From Pelagibaculum spongiae (GTDB lineage Bacteria > Pseudomonadota > Gammaproteobacteria > Enterobacterales > Pelagibaculaceae): a stretch of 64,000 nt of DNA. The notes under the pieces are model-generated. The model searched no databases. It saw only the letters and a list, made by a program, of their open reading frames with translations, and was not told where the DNA came from. The translations under genes and the position numbers were made by a program. The stretch covers positions 1 through 64,000 of the forward strand of contig NZ_QDDL01000005.1 of NCBI RefSeq assembly GCF_003097315.1, written 5' to 3'. Numbering within the stretch: the stretch's first letter is position 1; each line of letters begins with the position of its first letter. Shown here one piece after another: positions 13,054 to 22,198 of this stretch.

Positions 13054-13925
13054 GAACCTGTTTAGAATCTCTATGCTGTGAGATAATTACAATCAAAGTA
13101 CTTATGTAGCAGCCTTTGATGTCCGAAAGACAGCCTTATCCCAGCGATGTAACCCGTGAAAAATTTGCCTTGATTTCTCCCATACTTGAAAGTGCTCGCA
13201 AGCAAACAAAACCCCGGCAAATTGATCTTTATGAAGTATTTTGTGCGCTCTTGTATCTTTTGAGAACAGGCTGCCCTTGGCGCTGTATTCCTCATGACTT
13301 TCCAAAATGGCAGTGCATTTATTCCTATTACAAAATTTGGAAAGAACCTGCACAAGATGGTGGCCCAAGCCCTCTTGAGCAGGCTTTAAAAAAATCAGGT
13401 TGGCGAGGAGCGAAAGAAGCAAGGCCGCCAGAAGAAGACTAGCTTTGGCATCATCGACGCACAAAGTGTAAAAAACACTGATACTGCTGAAGAAAAAGGG
13501 TATGACGCTGGCAAAAAAGTATCTGGGATCAAGCGGCATATTCTGGTCGATCATGGCGGTTTACCACATGCAGTTGCCGTGTCTACTGCAGACGTTTCAG
13601 ACAGGGAAGGCGGTTTGTTTTTAATTGAATCTCACCAAGACAATTTATCCGATATAGATAATATTTTGGTTGATGGTGGGTATACTGGAAAACCATTTTC
13701 TGAAGGTGTTAATTTGCTTATTTCATCCAAGGTTCAAGTGGCAAAAAGATCAGAGTTACACACTTTTAAAGTTATTCCACAACGTTGGGTAGTGGAGCGA
13801 TCATTTGCCTGGCTGGAAAAGAACCGAAGGCTATAGAAAAACTGTGAAAGATTGTTAAACAGTAGCTTAAGTTTCATCCACTTAGCTTTCTTAAGGCTAC
13901 TGCTTCAGAGATCCTAAACAGGTTC
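13054..13925 (+). mobile_element. IS5-family (IS427/IS1031-like) insertion sequence, 872 bp
   Basis: The ends are near-perfect inverted repeats: left GAACCTGTTTAGAATCTCT, right its complement with one mismatch. They are flanked by a TTA direct repeat (13051-13053 and 13926-13928), matching the 3-bp TNA target of the IS427/IS1031 groups. Size and two-frame transposase fit those groups. It is inserted between the two gpmI tails. The transposase has an in-frame amber codon, so this copy is probably inactive unless the stop is suppressed. Confidence 0.9.
13116..13836 (+). pseudogene. IS5-family transposase, two frames, premature stop
   Basis: The first frame (13116-13442) encodes the N-terminal domain with CPWRCIPHDFPKW. 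The second frame, entered near an A7 run at 13388-13394, encodes the DDE domain: GIIDAQSVKNTD, LVDGGYTGKPF and WVVERSFAWLEKNRRL. Frame switching at a homopolymer is usual in this group. A TAG at 13834-13836 sits where relatives have Trp (RRLWKNCERLL); the frame continues with KNCERLLNSSL to a TAA at about 13916. The break removes roughly the last 30 residues. Confidence 0.85.
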
Positions 13926-14042
13926 TTATATTAATTTTATTTTTAGTGATCAAATCATCGTAAAAAGTTAATTGATACGAATCCACAACATTAAATTTAC
14001 TAATCAATAGGAAAAAATAGTGGAAACTATTATCTCGTGTAT

Positions 14043-14080
14043 AAAAAAGCCCCGCTGGAATTTACCAGTAGGGCTTTTTT
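14043..14080. terminator. gpmI terminator
   Basis: AAAAAAGCCCCGCTGG pairs imperfectly with CCAGTAGGGCTTTTTT, with T-runs on both sides. It lies just downstream of gpmI (minus strand). Its T-rich half is repeated at the duplicated gpmI tail near 12751. Confidence 0.8.
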
Positions 14081-14105
14081 ATTATTACTGAAAAATAAAT
14101 TAAAT

Positions 14106-15671
14106 TTATTTAACCAACATCAACGGCTTTCCAGTCATTTCTGCTGGCTGATCTAAACCCATTAACGCCAACATGGTTGGCGCTACGTCTGATAGCATGC
14201 CGCCTTCAACAGCTTGGGCATCACGACCTACATAAATGAAGGGTACAGGCTCAGAAGTGTGTGCGGTGTGCGCTTGGCCGGTTTGCTCATCACGCATCTT
14301 TTCAGAGTTACCGTGGTCAGCAGTGATCAAACATTCAGCACCGGCTTCACGAACGGTTGCGACCACTTTACCGATACAGTCATCTAATGCTTCGATTGCT
14401 TGCACGGCAGCTTCAAATGAACCTGTGTGACCAACCATATCTGAATTCGCATAATTGCAGATGATCGCGTCATATTCGCCGCAAGTTAATGCATGTTGCA
14501 GCTTTTCTGTCAGCAGAGGTGCATTCATTTCTGGCTGTAGATCGTAGGTAGCAACCTTCGGAGAAGGAATCAAAATTCGAGTTTCACCTTCAAATTCATC
14601 TTCACGACCACCACTGAAAAAGAAAGTCACATGCGCATACTTTTCAGTTTCAGCAATTCGCAGCTGGGTTTTACCTTGGCTTTGCAGGTATTCACCCAAT
14701 ACGTTACTCAGCGAATTGGCCGGGAAAGCACAGCTGGTTTTAATGTCGGCTGCATATTGCGTCAGCATCACAAAGTCGCTTAATGCTGGCTGCTTGGCAC
14801 GTGGGAAACCATCAAAGTCAGCGTTGACAAAACTGCGGGTAATTTGACGAGCACGGTCAGCACGGAAGTTCATAAAGATCAGCGCATCGCCATCATTTAA
14901 CTCGGCGACGGATTGCCCTTGAGCTTGAATAGCCGTAGCCGCTATAAACTCATCATTTTCATCACGGGCGTAACCTGCTTCCAACGCTTCAACCGCAGAT
15001 GTTGCAGCAAACTCACTTTTCGCTTGGGTGATCAGATCGTAAGCAACTTCTACTCGTTCCCAACGCTGATCACGGTCCATTGCAAAATAACGACCGATAA
15101 CCGATGCAACTCGGCCCTCACCTTCCCGATCAGCAAAAAGCTCAGCAAATACCGCATCGGCTTTTTCCAGCGAAGGTTTGGCACTGCGCGGTGGCGTATC
15201 GCGGCCATCAAGGAATGCGTGCAGGAAAACTTTTTTGGCACCGCGTTCTGCTGCCAAACGCATCATGGCAAAGATATGATCTTCATGACTATGAACGCCG
15301 CCTTGCGACATCAAACCCATCAAATGAACTGCGCCATTATTGGCAATCGCTTTATCAACCGCTGTCGTTAATGCTTCATTTTCGAAGAAATCACCATCGG
15401 CAACCGACTTGGTGACTCGAGTCAGTTCCTGATAAACCACTCGACCAGCACCAAGGTTCAAATGGCCCACTTCTGAGTTACCCATTTGGCCGTCAGGTAA
15501 ACCTACATCCATTCCGGATGCAGAAATCAGGGTGCTTGGGCACTCATCCCATAGCTTATCGAAATTAGGCGTTTTTGCCGTGTGAATCGCATTAAAATCA
15601 GTCGCCACGCGATGTCCCCAACCGTCGAGGATAATTAACGCCAATGGCTTTTTAGCAGATGATGCAGTCAT
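14106..15671 (-). CDS. gpmI: 2,3-bisphosphoglycerate-independent phosphoglycerate mutase
   Basis: About 521 residues. It interconverts 3- and 2-phosphoglycerate in glycolysis and gluconeogenesis, using two Mn ions. Metal and catalytic residues are present: Asp16 in LIILDGWG, catalytic Ser66 in GNSEVGHLN, and the C-terminal ITADHGNSE. The start is placed at the ATG giving [12 protein letters not shown], preceded by GGAAT; an ATG 15 nt upstream has no ribosome site. Divergent from the yibN-grxC-secB-gpsA group. A possible promoter is TTAACC (15799-15804), 18 nt, TAGAAT (15775-15780) on the minus strand. Confidence 0.96.
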   Translation of the reverse strand: MTASSAKKPLALIILDGWGHRVATDFNAIHTAKTPNFDKLWDECPSTLISASGMDVGLPDGQMGNSEVGHLNLGAGRVVYQELTRVTKSVADGDFFENEALTTAVDKAIANNGAVHLMGLMSQGGVHSHEDHIFAMMRLAAERGAKKVFLHAFLDGRDTPPRSAKPSLEKADAVFAELFADREGEGRVASVIGRYFAMDRDQRWERVEVAYDLITQAKSEFAATSAVEALEAGYARDENDEFIAATAIQAQGQSVAELNDGDALIFMNFRADRARQITRSFVNADFDGFPRAKQPALSDFVMLTQYAADIKTSCAFPANSLSNVLGEYLQSQGKTQLRIAETEKYAHVTFFFSGGREDEFEGETRILIPSPKVATYDLQPEMNAPLLTEKLQHALTCGEYDAIICNYANSDMVGHTGSFEAAVQAIEALDDCIGKVVATVREAGAECLITADHGNSEKMRDEQTGQAHTAHTSEPVPFIYVGRDAQAVEGGMLSDVAPTMLALMGLDQPAEMTGKPLMLVK

Positions 15672-16177
15672 ATCAATTCCAAACATTCTAAAGAATTTAA
15701 CAGCGGTACAAACCAGTCATCAATTTAGCTGAATCATCGACTTAACCAAGTTCAACTAAATTTTGAAGTGGCGCATTCTACCTCGTTTGTCAGATCAAGG
15801 TTAATTCACTGCATCAAATTTTTTCGCTTTCGAAGACTTTTTCCTGAAACAACTTCCAATTGCATGGCAATGCCATGACGGCTTTATGAAGATGACTGTG
15901 CTGATAAAATCTCCTCAGATCAATCAGCTTTCATATAACCAACCGATAAGTCAGCAATCGATTGCGGCACCATTGAAAAACTAATATTTGTCCCAAACTA
16001 ACTTGCTTGACGGTATATCAATCGTTTCTTTGGCCGGCTCGTTTTGAAATGAGAACGACAATTAACTGTAATCAATGTCTTGCTTAAAACGCTGCTAACT
16101 CCGGCTGAGTCCTGCATTTTGAAGCGGTTTGGGTATATACTGCCGCGCTGTATCGTGACCCGCTAAATGGTAGCTGA
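15672..16177. other. Divergent intergenic region gpmI / rhodanese gene
   Basis: About 500 bp without a gene. It holds the putative gpmI promoter (15775-15804). At 16117-16137 is a 21-bp sequence matching 18 of 21 positions of the terminal repeat of the MITE at 34995-35260. That sequence ends in TATA and lies 40 bp before the rhodanese gene start. Confidence 0.5.
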
Positions 16178-16618
16178 ATGGATCTGGATCTGAACCAAAT
16201 TATTGAATTTGCATCAAGCAACGCCTTGATGGTTACTGCCTGGGTTACCCTAGGTATTTTGTTAATCGGCACCTATGCAATGGGCGCTTTGAATGGCGTG
16301 AAACGAGTCGACGTACATCAGCTGGTTTCACTGGTAAACAGTGAAGATGCGCAAGTTATCGATATTCGTGAAGCAGCCGAGTTCAAAAAAGGCTCGATTG
16401 TTGGTTCCAAAAATCAGCCTCGTAGCCAACTAACCAAAGATATGACGCTACTGAATCAATACAAGGGCAAGTCACTTGTTCTGGTATGTGACCTCGGGCA
16501 ACATGCTTCATCAATCGGCGGCAAGCTGAAAAAAGCAGGCTTTGAAGATCTTCATATCCTCAAAGGCGGTATTAATGCTTGGCAGCAAGCTAAATTGCCA
16601 TTGAAGCGAAGCAAATAA
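16178..16618 (+). CDS. Membrane-anchored rhodanese-like protein (YibN family)
   Basis: 146 residues with one N-terminal membrane helix (about 15-37) and a cytosolic rhodanese domain. The active-site Cys is in LVLVCDLGQHAS near residue 109. It is the usual first gene of the yibN-grxC-secB-gpsA cluster. Its role is probably sulfur transfer or redox; in E. coli YibN has been linked to membrane-protein insertion. Confidence 0.88.
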   Translation: MDLDLNQIIEFASSNALMVTAWVTLGILLIGTYAMGALNGVKRVDVHQLVSLVNSEDAQVIDIREAAEFKKGSIVGSKNQPRSQLTKDMTLLNQYKGKSLVLVCDLGQHASSIGGKLKKAGFEDLHILKGGINAWQQAKLPLKRSK

Positions 16619-16660
16619 TTCAGCACAGCTGATTAAAAGATTTGGTCTGGGGGAAATGTT

Positions 16661-16936
16661 ATGGCTCAAGCAAAGGTCGAGGTCTATCTGACCCAAACCT
16701 GCCCTTACTGCATGATGGCGAAGCAGCTGTTATCCGATAAGGGCGTCGATTTTCAAACCATCGACGTAACCGGTAACCCCGAATTGCGGGCAACAATGAC
16801 CCGACTAGCCAATGGCGGCACTACGGTACCGCAAGTTTTTATTAATGACCGCCCCTGTGGCGGATTTACTGACATTTATGCACTTGAACAATCTGGTCAA
16901 CTAGATCAACTGCTCGAGTCAGAATCAGAAGTCTAA
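16661..16936 (+). CDS. grxC: Glutaredoxin 3
   Basis: 91 residues with the dithiol active site CPYC at 14-17 and the glutathione-binding TVPQVFIND and GGFTD segments. It is a cytosolic thiol-disulfide reductant for ribonucleotide reductase and protein deglutathionylation. The start follows GGGG at 9-10 nt. Gene order with secB and gpsA is conserved. Confidence 0.95.
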   Translation: MAQAKVEVYLTQTCPYCMMAKQLLSDKGVDFQTIDVTGNPELRATMTRLANGGTTVPQVFINDRPCGGFTDIYALEQSGQLDQLLESESEV

Positions 16937-16946
16937 GGAACCTATC

Positions 16947-17408
16947 ATGGCTGAAGAAGTACAAGCAGAATTCAACATCCAGCGCATCTACTTAAAAGAC
17001 ATGTCTTTTGAAGCGCCTCGTTCACCATCCAGCTTTGCTCCTGAAGATTGGAAGCCAGAAATCAATCTGGACCTGAACACCAAAAGCCGCAAGGTAAGTG
17101 ACAAGGTACATGAAGTCATTCTGCACCTGACGGTTACGGTTAAAGTTGGTGAAGAAACTGCATTCTTGGTTGAAGTTCAGCAAGCTGGCGAATTTGGTAT
17201 CGACAACGTGCCTGAAGAACAACTGAGTCACATGCTGGGTGCATTCTGCCCTAACATCATCTTCCCTTACGCTCGTGAAACCATCTCTGATGTTGTTACT
17301 CGTGGCGGCTTCCCTCAATTGTTGCTGGCTCCAGTAAACTTTGACGCGTTATACATGCAGCACATGCAGCGTCAGCAGGAACAAGCTGAAGCAGCGACCA
17401 AAAACTAA
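16947..17408 (+). CDS. secB: Protein-export chaperone SecB
   Basis: 153 residues. Family signatures include [16 protein letters not shown] at the N-terminus and the C-terminal [27 protein letters not shown] split by short variation. It forms a tetramer that holds unfolded preproteins and passes them to SecA. The stop overlaps the gpsA start (TAATG), indicating coupling. Confidence 0.97.
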   Translation: MAEEVQAEFNIQRIYLKDMSFEAPRSPSSFAPEDWKPEINLDLNTKSRKVSDKVHEVILHLTVTVKVGEETAFLVEVQQAGEFGIDNVPEEQLSHMLGAFCPNIIFPYARETISDVVTRGGFPQLLLAPVNFDALYMQHMQRQQEQAEAATKN

Positions 17409-18415
17409 TGACTAGACAGGCGATTCCGGTACTGGGTGCCGGTTCATTTGGAACCTCACTAGCATGCGTGCTGGCGAGAAACGGCTATCCAGTAAAGCTA
17501 TGGGGCAGAAACGCCCAGCGGATGGAGCAAATTCAGCAAACTGGTCGTAACGACGATTTCTTGCCTGAAATTGAATTGCCCGACGGAATCGAAGCCCTGT
17601 CTGATCTAGCGAAGGCAGTCACAGGTGCCAGAGATATTCTGGTAGCTGTGCCTTCGCATAGTTTTAGAAGCTTGTTAAAACAGCTTCGCCCCCATTTACC
17701 ACAAGATCCTAAGCAATCGATTCGCTTAATCTGGGCCACTAAAGGCCTTGACGGTGAAACCGGTAAATTGCTTGACCAAGTGGTGAAGGAAGAATTAGGC
17801 GATTGCGAATGTGCAGTACTTTCCGGCCCAACCTTCGCAGCAGAAATTGCCGTTGGCCTGCCAACCGCCATTGTTGTAGCAGCCAATAATGAAGATTATG
17901 CCAATAAGGTCATCGAGTATTTTCACAGCTCAAGCTTCCGTCTTTATCGCAATGACGATATGACCGGCGTTCAAATTGGCGGCTCGGTTAAAAACGTTTT
18001 AGCCATTGCCACCGGTATTTGTGACGGTCTGAATTACGGTGCCAATGCTCGAACTGCGTTAATTACTCGCGGCTTGGCAGAAATGACTCGGCTCGGCATG
18101 GCATTAGGTGCTCACCGGGATACCTTCGATGGCCTAGCCGGTATCGGCGATTTAATGCTGACTTGTACCGACAACCAATCACGCAACCGTCGTTTTGGTT
18201 TAGCACTGGGGCAAGGCGTGCCTGCTGATATTGCTGAAGCACAAATTGGTCAGGTAGTTGAAGGGGCAAAGAACGCCGCTGAAGTGAAGTTAATCGCTGA
18301 TCAGTTAGGTGTCGAAATGCCCATCACTGAGCAGGTGTTTCAAGTATTACACCAAGGTGCCGATCCTAAAGACTGTGTTGCCAAATTGCTGGCTCGCTCA
18401 CCAAAAGTCGAATAA
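17408..18415 (+). CDS. gpsA: NAD(P)H-dependent glycerol-3-phosphate dehydrogenase
   Basis: 335 residues. Reduces dihydroxyacetone phosphate to sn-glycerol 3-phosphate for phospholipid synthesis. The Rossmann motif is VLGAGSFGTSLA (8-19); the catalytic Lys lies in GGSVKNVLAIATG, and GLAGIGDLMLTC is a family signature. Start overlaps the secB stop by one base. Confidence 0.97.
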   Translation: MTRQAIPVLGAGSFGTSLACVLARNGYPVKLWGRNAQRMEQIQQTGRNDDFLPEIELPDGIEALSDLAKAVTGARDILVAVPSHSFRSLLKQLRPHLPQDPKQSIRLIWATKGLDGETGKLLDQVVKEELGDCECAVLSGPTFAAEIAVGLPTAIVVAANNEDYANKVIEYFHSSSFRLYRNDDMTGVQIGGSVKNVLAIATGICDGLNYGANARTALITRGLAEMTRLGMALGAHRDTFDGLAGIGDLMLTCTDNQSRNRRFGLALGQGVPADIAEAQIGQVVEGAKNAAEVKLIADQLGVEMPITEQVFQVLHQGADPKDCVAKLLARSPKVE

Positions 18416-18610
18416 ACCGATCTAAGCTGGTTTAGACATAAGACATAAAAAACAACGCTGCTTGTCAATAACAAAGCGTATCTAGTTGCATTGCGCTTTG
18501 GCTTGATGGCAACCTAGTCAATCTTACTGAGCAACTTTCTAGATTGAATTATCAATTGGCGATGAATCAGGCCAAGGTAATCTCTTCTCGCCTAGATTCG
18601 GGAATTATCG

Positions 18611-19927
18611 GTGACTTTTCAATCAGAACCATCACAAGCAGATCGATCACTAGTAGAACTAAGCAACCTGAGCGGCCGAGCTACTTCACAAGTATCTCGT
18701 TATTCTGGTTTTTCTTGGTTGGGTAAGTTAGCTCATCTACCCGAGCAATTCAGACAATCCTTACTGACCATTATCTGCTGCCTATTTCTAGTAGTTTCTG
18801 CTGCCAGTTATTCTCAATCGACTTACGCTGCAACCAATCAATCCAGCCAAAACAGTTCAAGTGATGGTAAAAAACAACAATTAGAGCAACTGAAGCGGCA
18901 AATCAATCAGCTGAAAAAAAAGCTAAAAGAAACTCGCCAGCAATATCGCGGTGAACAACGATCGCTTCAACAAAACGAAATCCAAATTGCCAAATTAAGC
19001 CGTCAATTGGATAAGTTGAACCTCCAACTTAAAGACTCAGATAAGCAAATCAAACAATTGCGCAGCCAGCGCAACCAAATGCAGGGCAAGGTTAGCCAGC
19101 AAAAACAGCAGTTAGCGCAACAGTTAGAATCGGCTTGGCAAAACGGCAGCCAGGAACAACTCAAATTAATGCTGAATCAGCAAGACCCGCAAAAAGTTGG
19201 TCGAATGCTGGTGTGGTATGACTATTTCAATAAAGCCCGAGTAAAAGCGATTGCCGATTTACAGCAATCACAGAAAAAGCTCAAGCAAACAGAAACTTTA
19301 TTGGCCGAAAAACAACTGAACTTACGTCAACTGCGCCAGCAACAGTCCAGTGATAAACAACAACTCGACCAGCAAGCCAAGCAAAGAAAAACACTACTGG
19401 CCAAGCTGAACAAGCAGCTGAAGAGTCAGAAATCTCACTTGTCACAAAAGCAGACTGACCAGAAAGCATTGCAAAAACTGATCGATACATTACAAATCAG
19501 TTGGCATGAATTAAACCAACAAATTAATAAAAAACCTTTTAGAAAACTAAAAGGAAAAATGAAATGGCCAGTTAGTGGTAATCGTCTGAATAACTACAAT
19601 AGCTGGCGTGAAAAGGGTCAGCTACGCTGGAAAGGCATTCGTATTGCCGCCAATGCTGGGCGCAATGTCCGAGCAATATCCCATGGCAGAGTAGTTTTTG
19701 CTGATTGGTTGCGTGGCTTTGGCTTACTACTGATTCTTGATCACGGCGACGGCTACATGACCCTTTACGGCTACAATCAGTCGTTAAATAAAGAAGTCGG
19801 CGATTGGGTTAATGCTAGAGATGTTCTGGCTACCGTTGGCCAAAGTGGCGGGCAAAAACGCAACGCACTCTATTTTGAAATGCGTAAAAATGGCAAACCG
19901 TTTAACCCGGTAGGTTGGGTGAGATAG
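18611..19927 (+). CDS. envC: Murein hydrolase activator EnvC-like (LytM/M23 domain)
   Basis: 438 residues from a GTG start. An N-terminal hydrophobic segment (about 48-70) is a signal peptide or anchor, followed by a long Gln/Lys-rich coiled coil (about 85-300) and a C-terminal LytM domain (about 315-438). The LytM active site is degenerate (LYGYNQSL where active enzymes have a metal His), as in E. coli EnvC. It should activate AmiA/AmiB amidases for daughter-cell separation. The first 45 residues may not be translated; no clear alternative start was chosen. Normally found beside gpmI and ctpA-yibQ; here ctpA-yibQ are 33 kb away. Confidence 0.88.
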   Translation: MTFQSEPSQADRSLVELSNLSGRATSQVSRYSGFSWLGKLAHLPEQFRQSLLTIICCLFLVVSAASYSQSTYAATNQSSQNSSSDGKKQQLEQLKRQINQLKKKLKETRQQYRGEQRSLQQNEIQIAKLSRQLDKLNLQLKDSDKQIKQLRSQRNQMQGKVSQQKQQLAQQLESAWQNGSQEQLKLMLNQQDPQKVGRMLVWYDYFNKARVKAIADLQQSQKKLKQTETLLAEKQLNLRQLRQQQSSDKQQLDQQAKQRKTLLAKLNKQLKSQKSHLSQKQTDQKALQKLIDTLQISWHELNQQINKKPFRKLKGKMKWPVSGNRLNNYNSWREKGQLRWKGIRIAANAGRNVRAISHGRVVFADWLRGFGLLLILDHGDGYMTLYGYNQSLNKEVGDWVNARDVLATVGQSGGQKRNALYFEMRKNGKPFNPVGWVR

Positions 19928-20138
19928 GTCGTTTTGTTCACAATAAAAATTTAGTAACTAGAAAAAAATACTGAAGTAATTTCACATAAAAATGTAATGA
20001 TTTTGGTGCCAAACACTTCTCAAAAAAAGAAATAACAAGCATTCGTAATCTCTTGAAAATCGATGATATTTTTTACTAAGCAATTTTTTTATCCTCCATG
20101 TCACTAACAGTGAAGAATTGAATCCATAGAATAAACAT

Positions 20139-20230
20139 CCCCGGAGCAAGCCCTCTCGCCTTAAGGCTCGCCTCTTGCGGAGCGGGGTATTTCAATTACA
20201 GGTTTAATTTACTACGCCGCAAGCGGCGGG
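20139..20230. repeat. REP-like double palindrome
   Basis: The first imperfect hairpin runs CCCCGGAGCAAG (20139-20150) to CTTGCGGAGCGGGG (20174-20187), with an inner GCCTTAAGGC (20158-20167). The second is CGCCGC-AA-GCGGCG (20215-20228). Both are GC-rich in an AT-rich gap between two convergent genes. Such paired hairpins are typical of dispersed REP/BIME elements; no second copy is seen in the window. The rest of the 19928-20258 gap shows no gene. Confidence 0.55.
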
Positions 20231-20258
20231 GAATTAGACCCAAAGAGATTAAATAATA

Positions 20259-21011
20259 TCACCCCCCATATCGAGTTGTTTTTTTGATGATTGGTGGAGA
20301 AACAGATGATGCTCCACCTTGTTGCTTCACCAACACTCTCGGTGATAATGACAATACACTCCGACAACTAATTGAACCCGTTTTGATTCTATATTTAATT
20401 TTTAAAATACTATCTATTAGAATAGCTGCTCGATCCAAACCTGAATTAAGAAATGAAAACACGCCTATCAAAGGATTAAAAACAAGAAGTCTATTTTTTG
20501 AAAGATCTTGAAAAATAGCAAAGCAAACACTGATCGTATTATCTTTACTATTTATTCTCATTACGAAACCTTTTTCGTGAGCAGGAAGTGCGACATTATC
20601 TAGAAGACTGGAAATAATGCTCTCACTCATACAATCTATCAGATCAGCACACTTAGGTGGGCTATCTGCGTCAAATTTATTGGCTTCGATATCTTTGATT
20701 AAATCCTTATTATTCGAGCCAAGGCTTTCTCTAATTAGATATTTTTTTTCTGTCATTAGAATTGCCATCCATTGGTTTATATAAAACAGCTGTTCTTTTT
20801 TATCTTGTTTGGTAAAATACTCTTTAAGTTCCATGCAATTATAATGTTCATTGTCTAAAATATTTGCCAACCAGATCATACAGAGCCCTATTTTTTTATA
20901 AAATAATCCACCTATTTCATAAGTCGCTGCATTGAACTCTTCTACTTTACTAATGCCATTCAAATTAAGAGTTTGGTAAGCATCACGCATATCCTTATCT
21001 ATAGAATCCAT
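20259..21011 (-). CDS. AT-rich orphan, possible degenerate C58-like papain fold
   Basis: 250 residues, not firmly recognised. Two segments resemble YopT-type (C58) cysteine proteases. KKIGLCMIWLANIL (about 39-52) recalls the G-x-C nucleophile region, and VCFAIFQDL followed by LLVFNPLIGVFSF (about 166-192) recalls the His and Asp strands (HAIA...FDPNFG). The spacing between the candidate second and third positions is 16, as between H258 and D274 of YopT, but the residues are Cys and Asn instead of His and Asp. If homologous it is a degenerate or altered enzyme. Low G+C and orphan context suggest transfer. The fold is inference only. Confidence 0.5.
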   Translation of the reverse strand: MDSIDKDMRDAYQTLNLNGISKVEEFNAATYEIGGLFYKKIGLCMIWLANILDNEHYNCMELKEYFTKQDKKEQLFYINQWMAILMTEKKYLIRESLGSNNKDLIKDIEANKFDADSPPKCADLIDCMSESIISSLLDNVALPAHEKGFVMRINSKDNTISVCFAIFQDLSKNRLLVFNPLIGVFSFLNSGLDRAAILIDSILKIKYRIKTGSISCRSVLSLSPRVLVKQQGGASSVSPPIIKKTTRYGG

Positions 21012-21097
21012 TTCACTTTTCTCGCATTATCAAAAAAATGTTCGTTGAGAGTATGGCATCACCTATTGAAGAGAAGCCACTCACCACGTGATTTTCT

Positions 21098-21427
21098 GTG
21101 AACTCAGCTTCAAATTTCTCTGCTTGTTCTGAAAGCCTGCAGCAACTACATCACTGCCCGCTTGCAAGTGAAATTCATATTTCAACCAGTAACAATAATG
21201 GACAAGTCGTATTGATAATTCAGGATAATGGCCCGGGAATTCCAGTATCAGAATGGGGCAATATTCTAAAGCCGTTTACTCAATTAAATCGATCTCGTTC
21301 TGCAGCGGGGAATGACTTGGGACTGGCACTAGTCAAAGCAATTTGCGACCAGCATTCAGCAAAAATTACTTTGGGTGATGCCAAGCCTGGATTGATTGTC
21401 GGCATTAGTTTTCCAAACAATCGCTAA
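21098..21427 (+). pseudogene. Histidine-kinase HATPase fragment
   Basis: 109 codons resembling the C-terminal ATP-binding domain of a two-component sensor kinase. The G1 box IIQDNGPGIP and a PF-TQLNRSRS segment are clear. The G2 box is degraded (AGNDLGLAL instead of GTGLGLA), and the N box and everything before it are missing. No response regulator is adjacent. It looks like a decaying remnant rather than a working kinase. Confidence 0.7.
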
Positions 21428-21740
21428 CTCATCACGTCAAATACTGCATTGAGAGATAGTTCTTTAAACCATTCCTTTTACAGGTTTTCTTTCTGGTAGC
21501 AAGAAGCTGATTTCGCTCGCCCCAGATATAGCCCTTTCTCACTTGTCACAAACTGGTAGAATCCCCAACCTGAGTTTGTCTCTACTGCACAGAAATCCGC
21601 TGCAACCAGTGGTTTGGATCAAATAACCACCGGGCATTTCGTGATCTGCGTAGTATGTGATCAGTAGCAGGAATGTTCCTTTGCGCATAAACTCATTTTC
21701 GAATTTTCTTAAAAGATATTAACCAGGCACCACAACACTT
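21428..21740. other. Intergenic region without recognised gene
   Basis: 313 bp between the kinase remnant and the DUF1456-like gene. I see no ORF with a ribosome site, no hairpin followed by a T-run and no repeat. Confidence 0.4.
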
Positions 21741-22082
21741 ATGAACTTCAACAAGATCCTGAAAAAGCTCAATGTCGCTTTCCGACTTAATCCACCTGCT
21801 ATTGCCCAGCACATCGGCCGCGGCGGTATGCAAGTGTCATCTAGTTGGGTGCGTGCAGCATTGGGCGCCAAGGACAAGCCGGGCGCAAAGAAGATCAACA
21901 TCGATCATTTGCGAGCGCTGCTGACCAGCTTGGCGCTGGATGGTGAAGACCATCAGCATATTCTGTCGATCCCCAGTGATGAGTGTGAACAATATCTGGA
22001 TCAGTTAATCGAACAAAAACGAAATGAAAGAAATTCAGGTGGGGAGCTTTCGGCTGAAGCAACGCCAGCCACTGGTGAATAA
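21741..22082 (+). CDS. Small DUF1456-like protein (single repeat)
   Basis: 113 residues. ILKKLNVAFRLNPPAIAQH and VSSSWVRAALGAKDK resemble one repeat of the DUF1456 (YehS) family, which normally has two such repeats in about 150 residues. Here the second half is instead a charged tail (EQKRNERNSGGELSAEATPATGE). Function unknown. Located 116 bp upstream of ubiE, same strand. Confidence 0.6.
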   Translation: MNFNKILKKLNVAFRLNPPAIAQHIGRGGMQVSSSWVRAALGAKDKPGAKKINIDHLRALLTSLALDGEDHQHILSIPSDECEQYLDQLIEQKRNERNSGGELSAEATPATGE

Positions 22083-22198
22083 AGTCTTCTTTCTATAAGA
22101 AGCCACCAGTAATCGAGGAATATTCCTCTTCAGGCTTGGCCTGAAAAACAAAGCTCCTTAGAATCAGCAACGCAAGAATAATCGGTAGCAAGAATAAG

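Noticed and set aside
18544-18726. Short open frame before envC
   Set aside because: It overlaps the envC start in another frame with no coding features.
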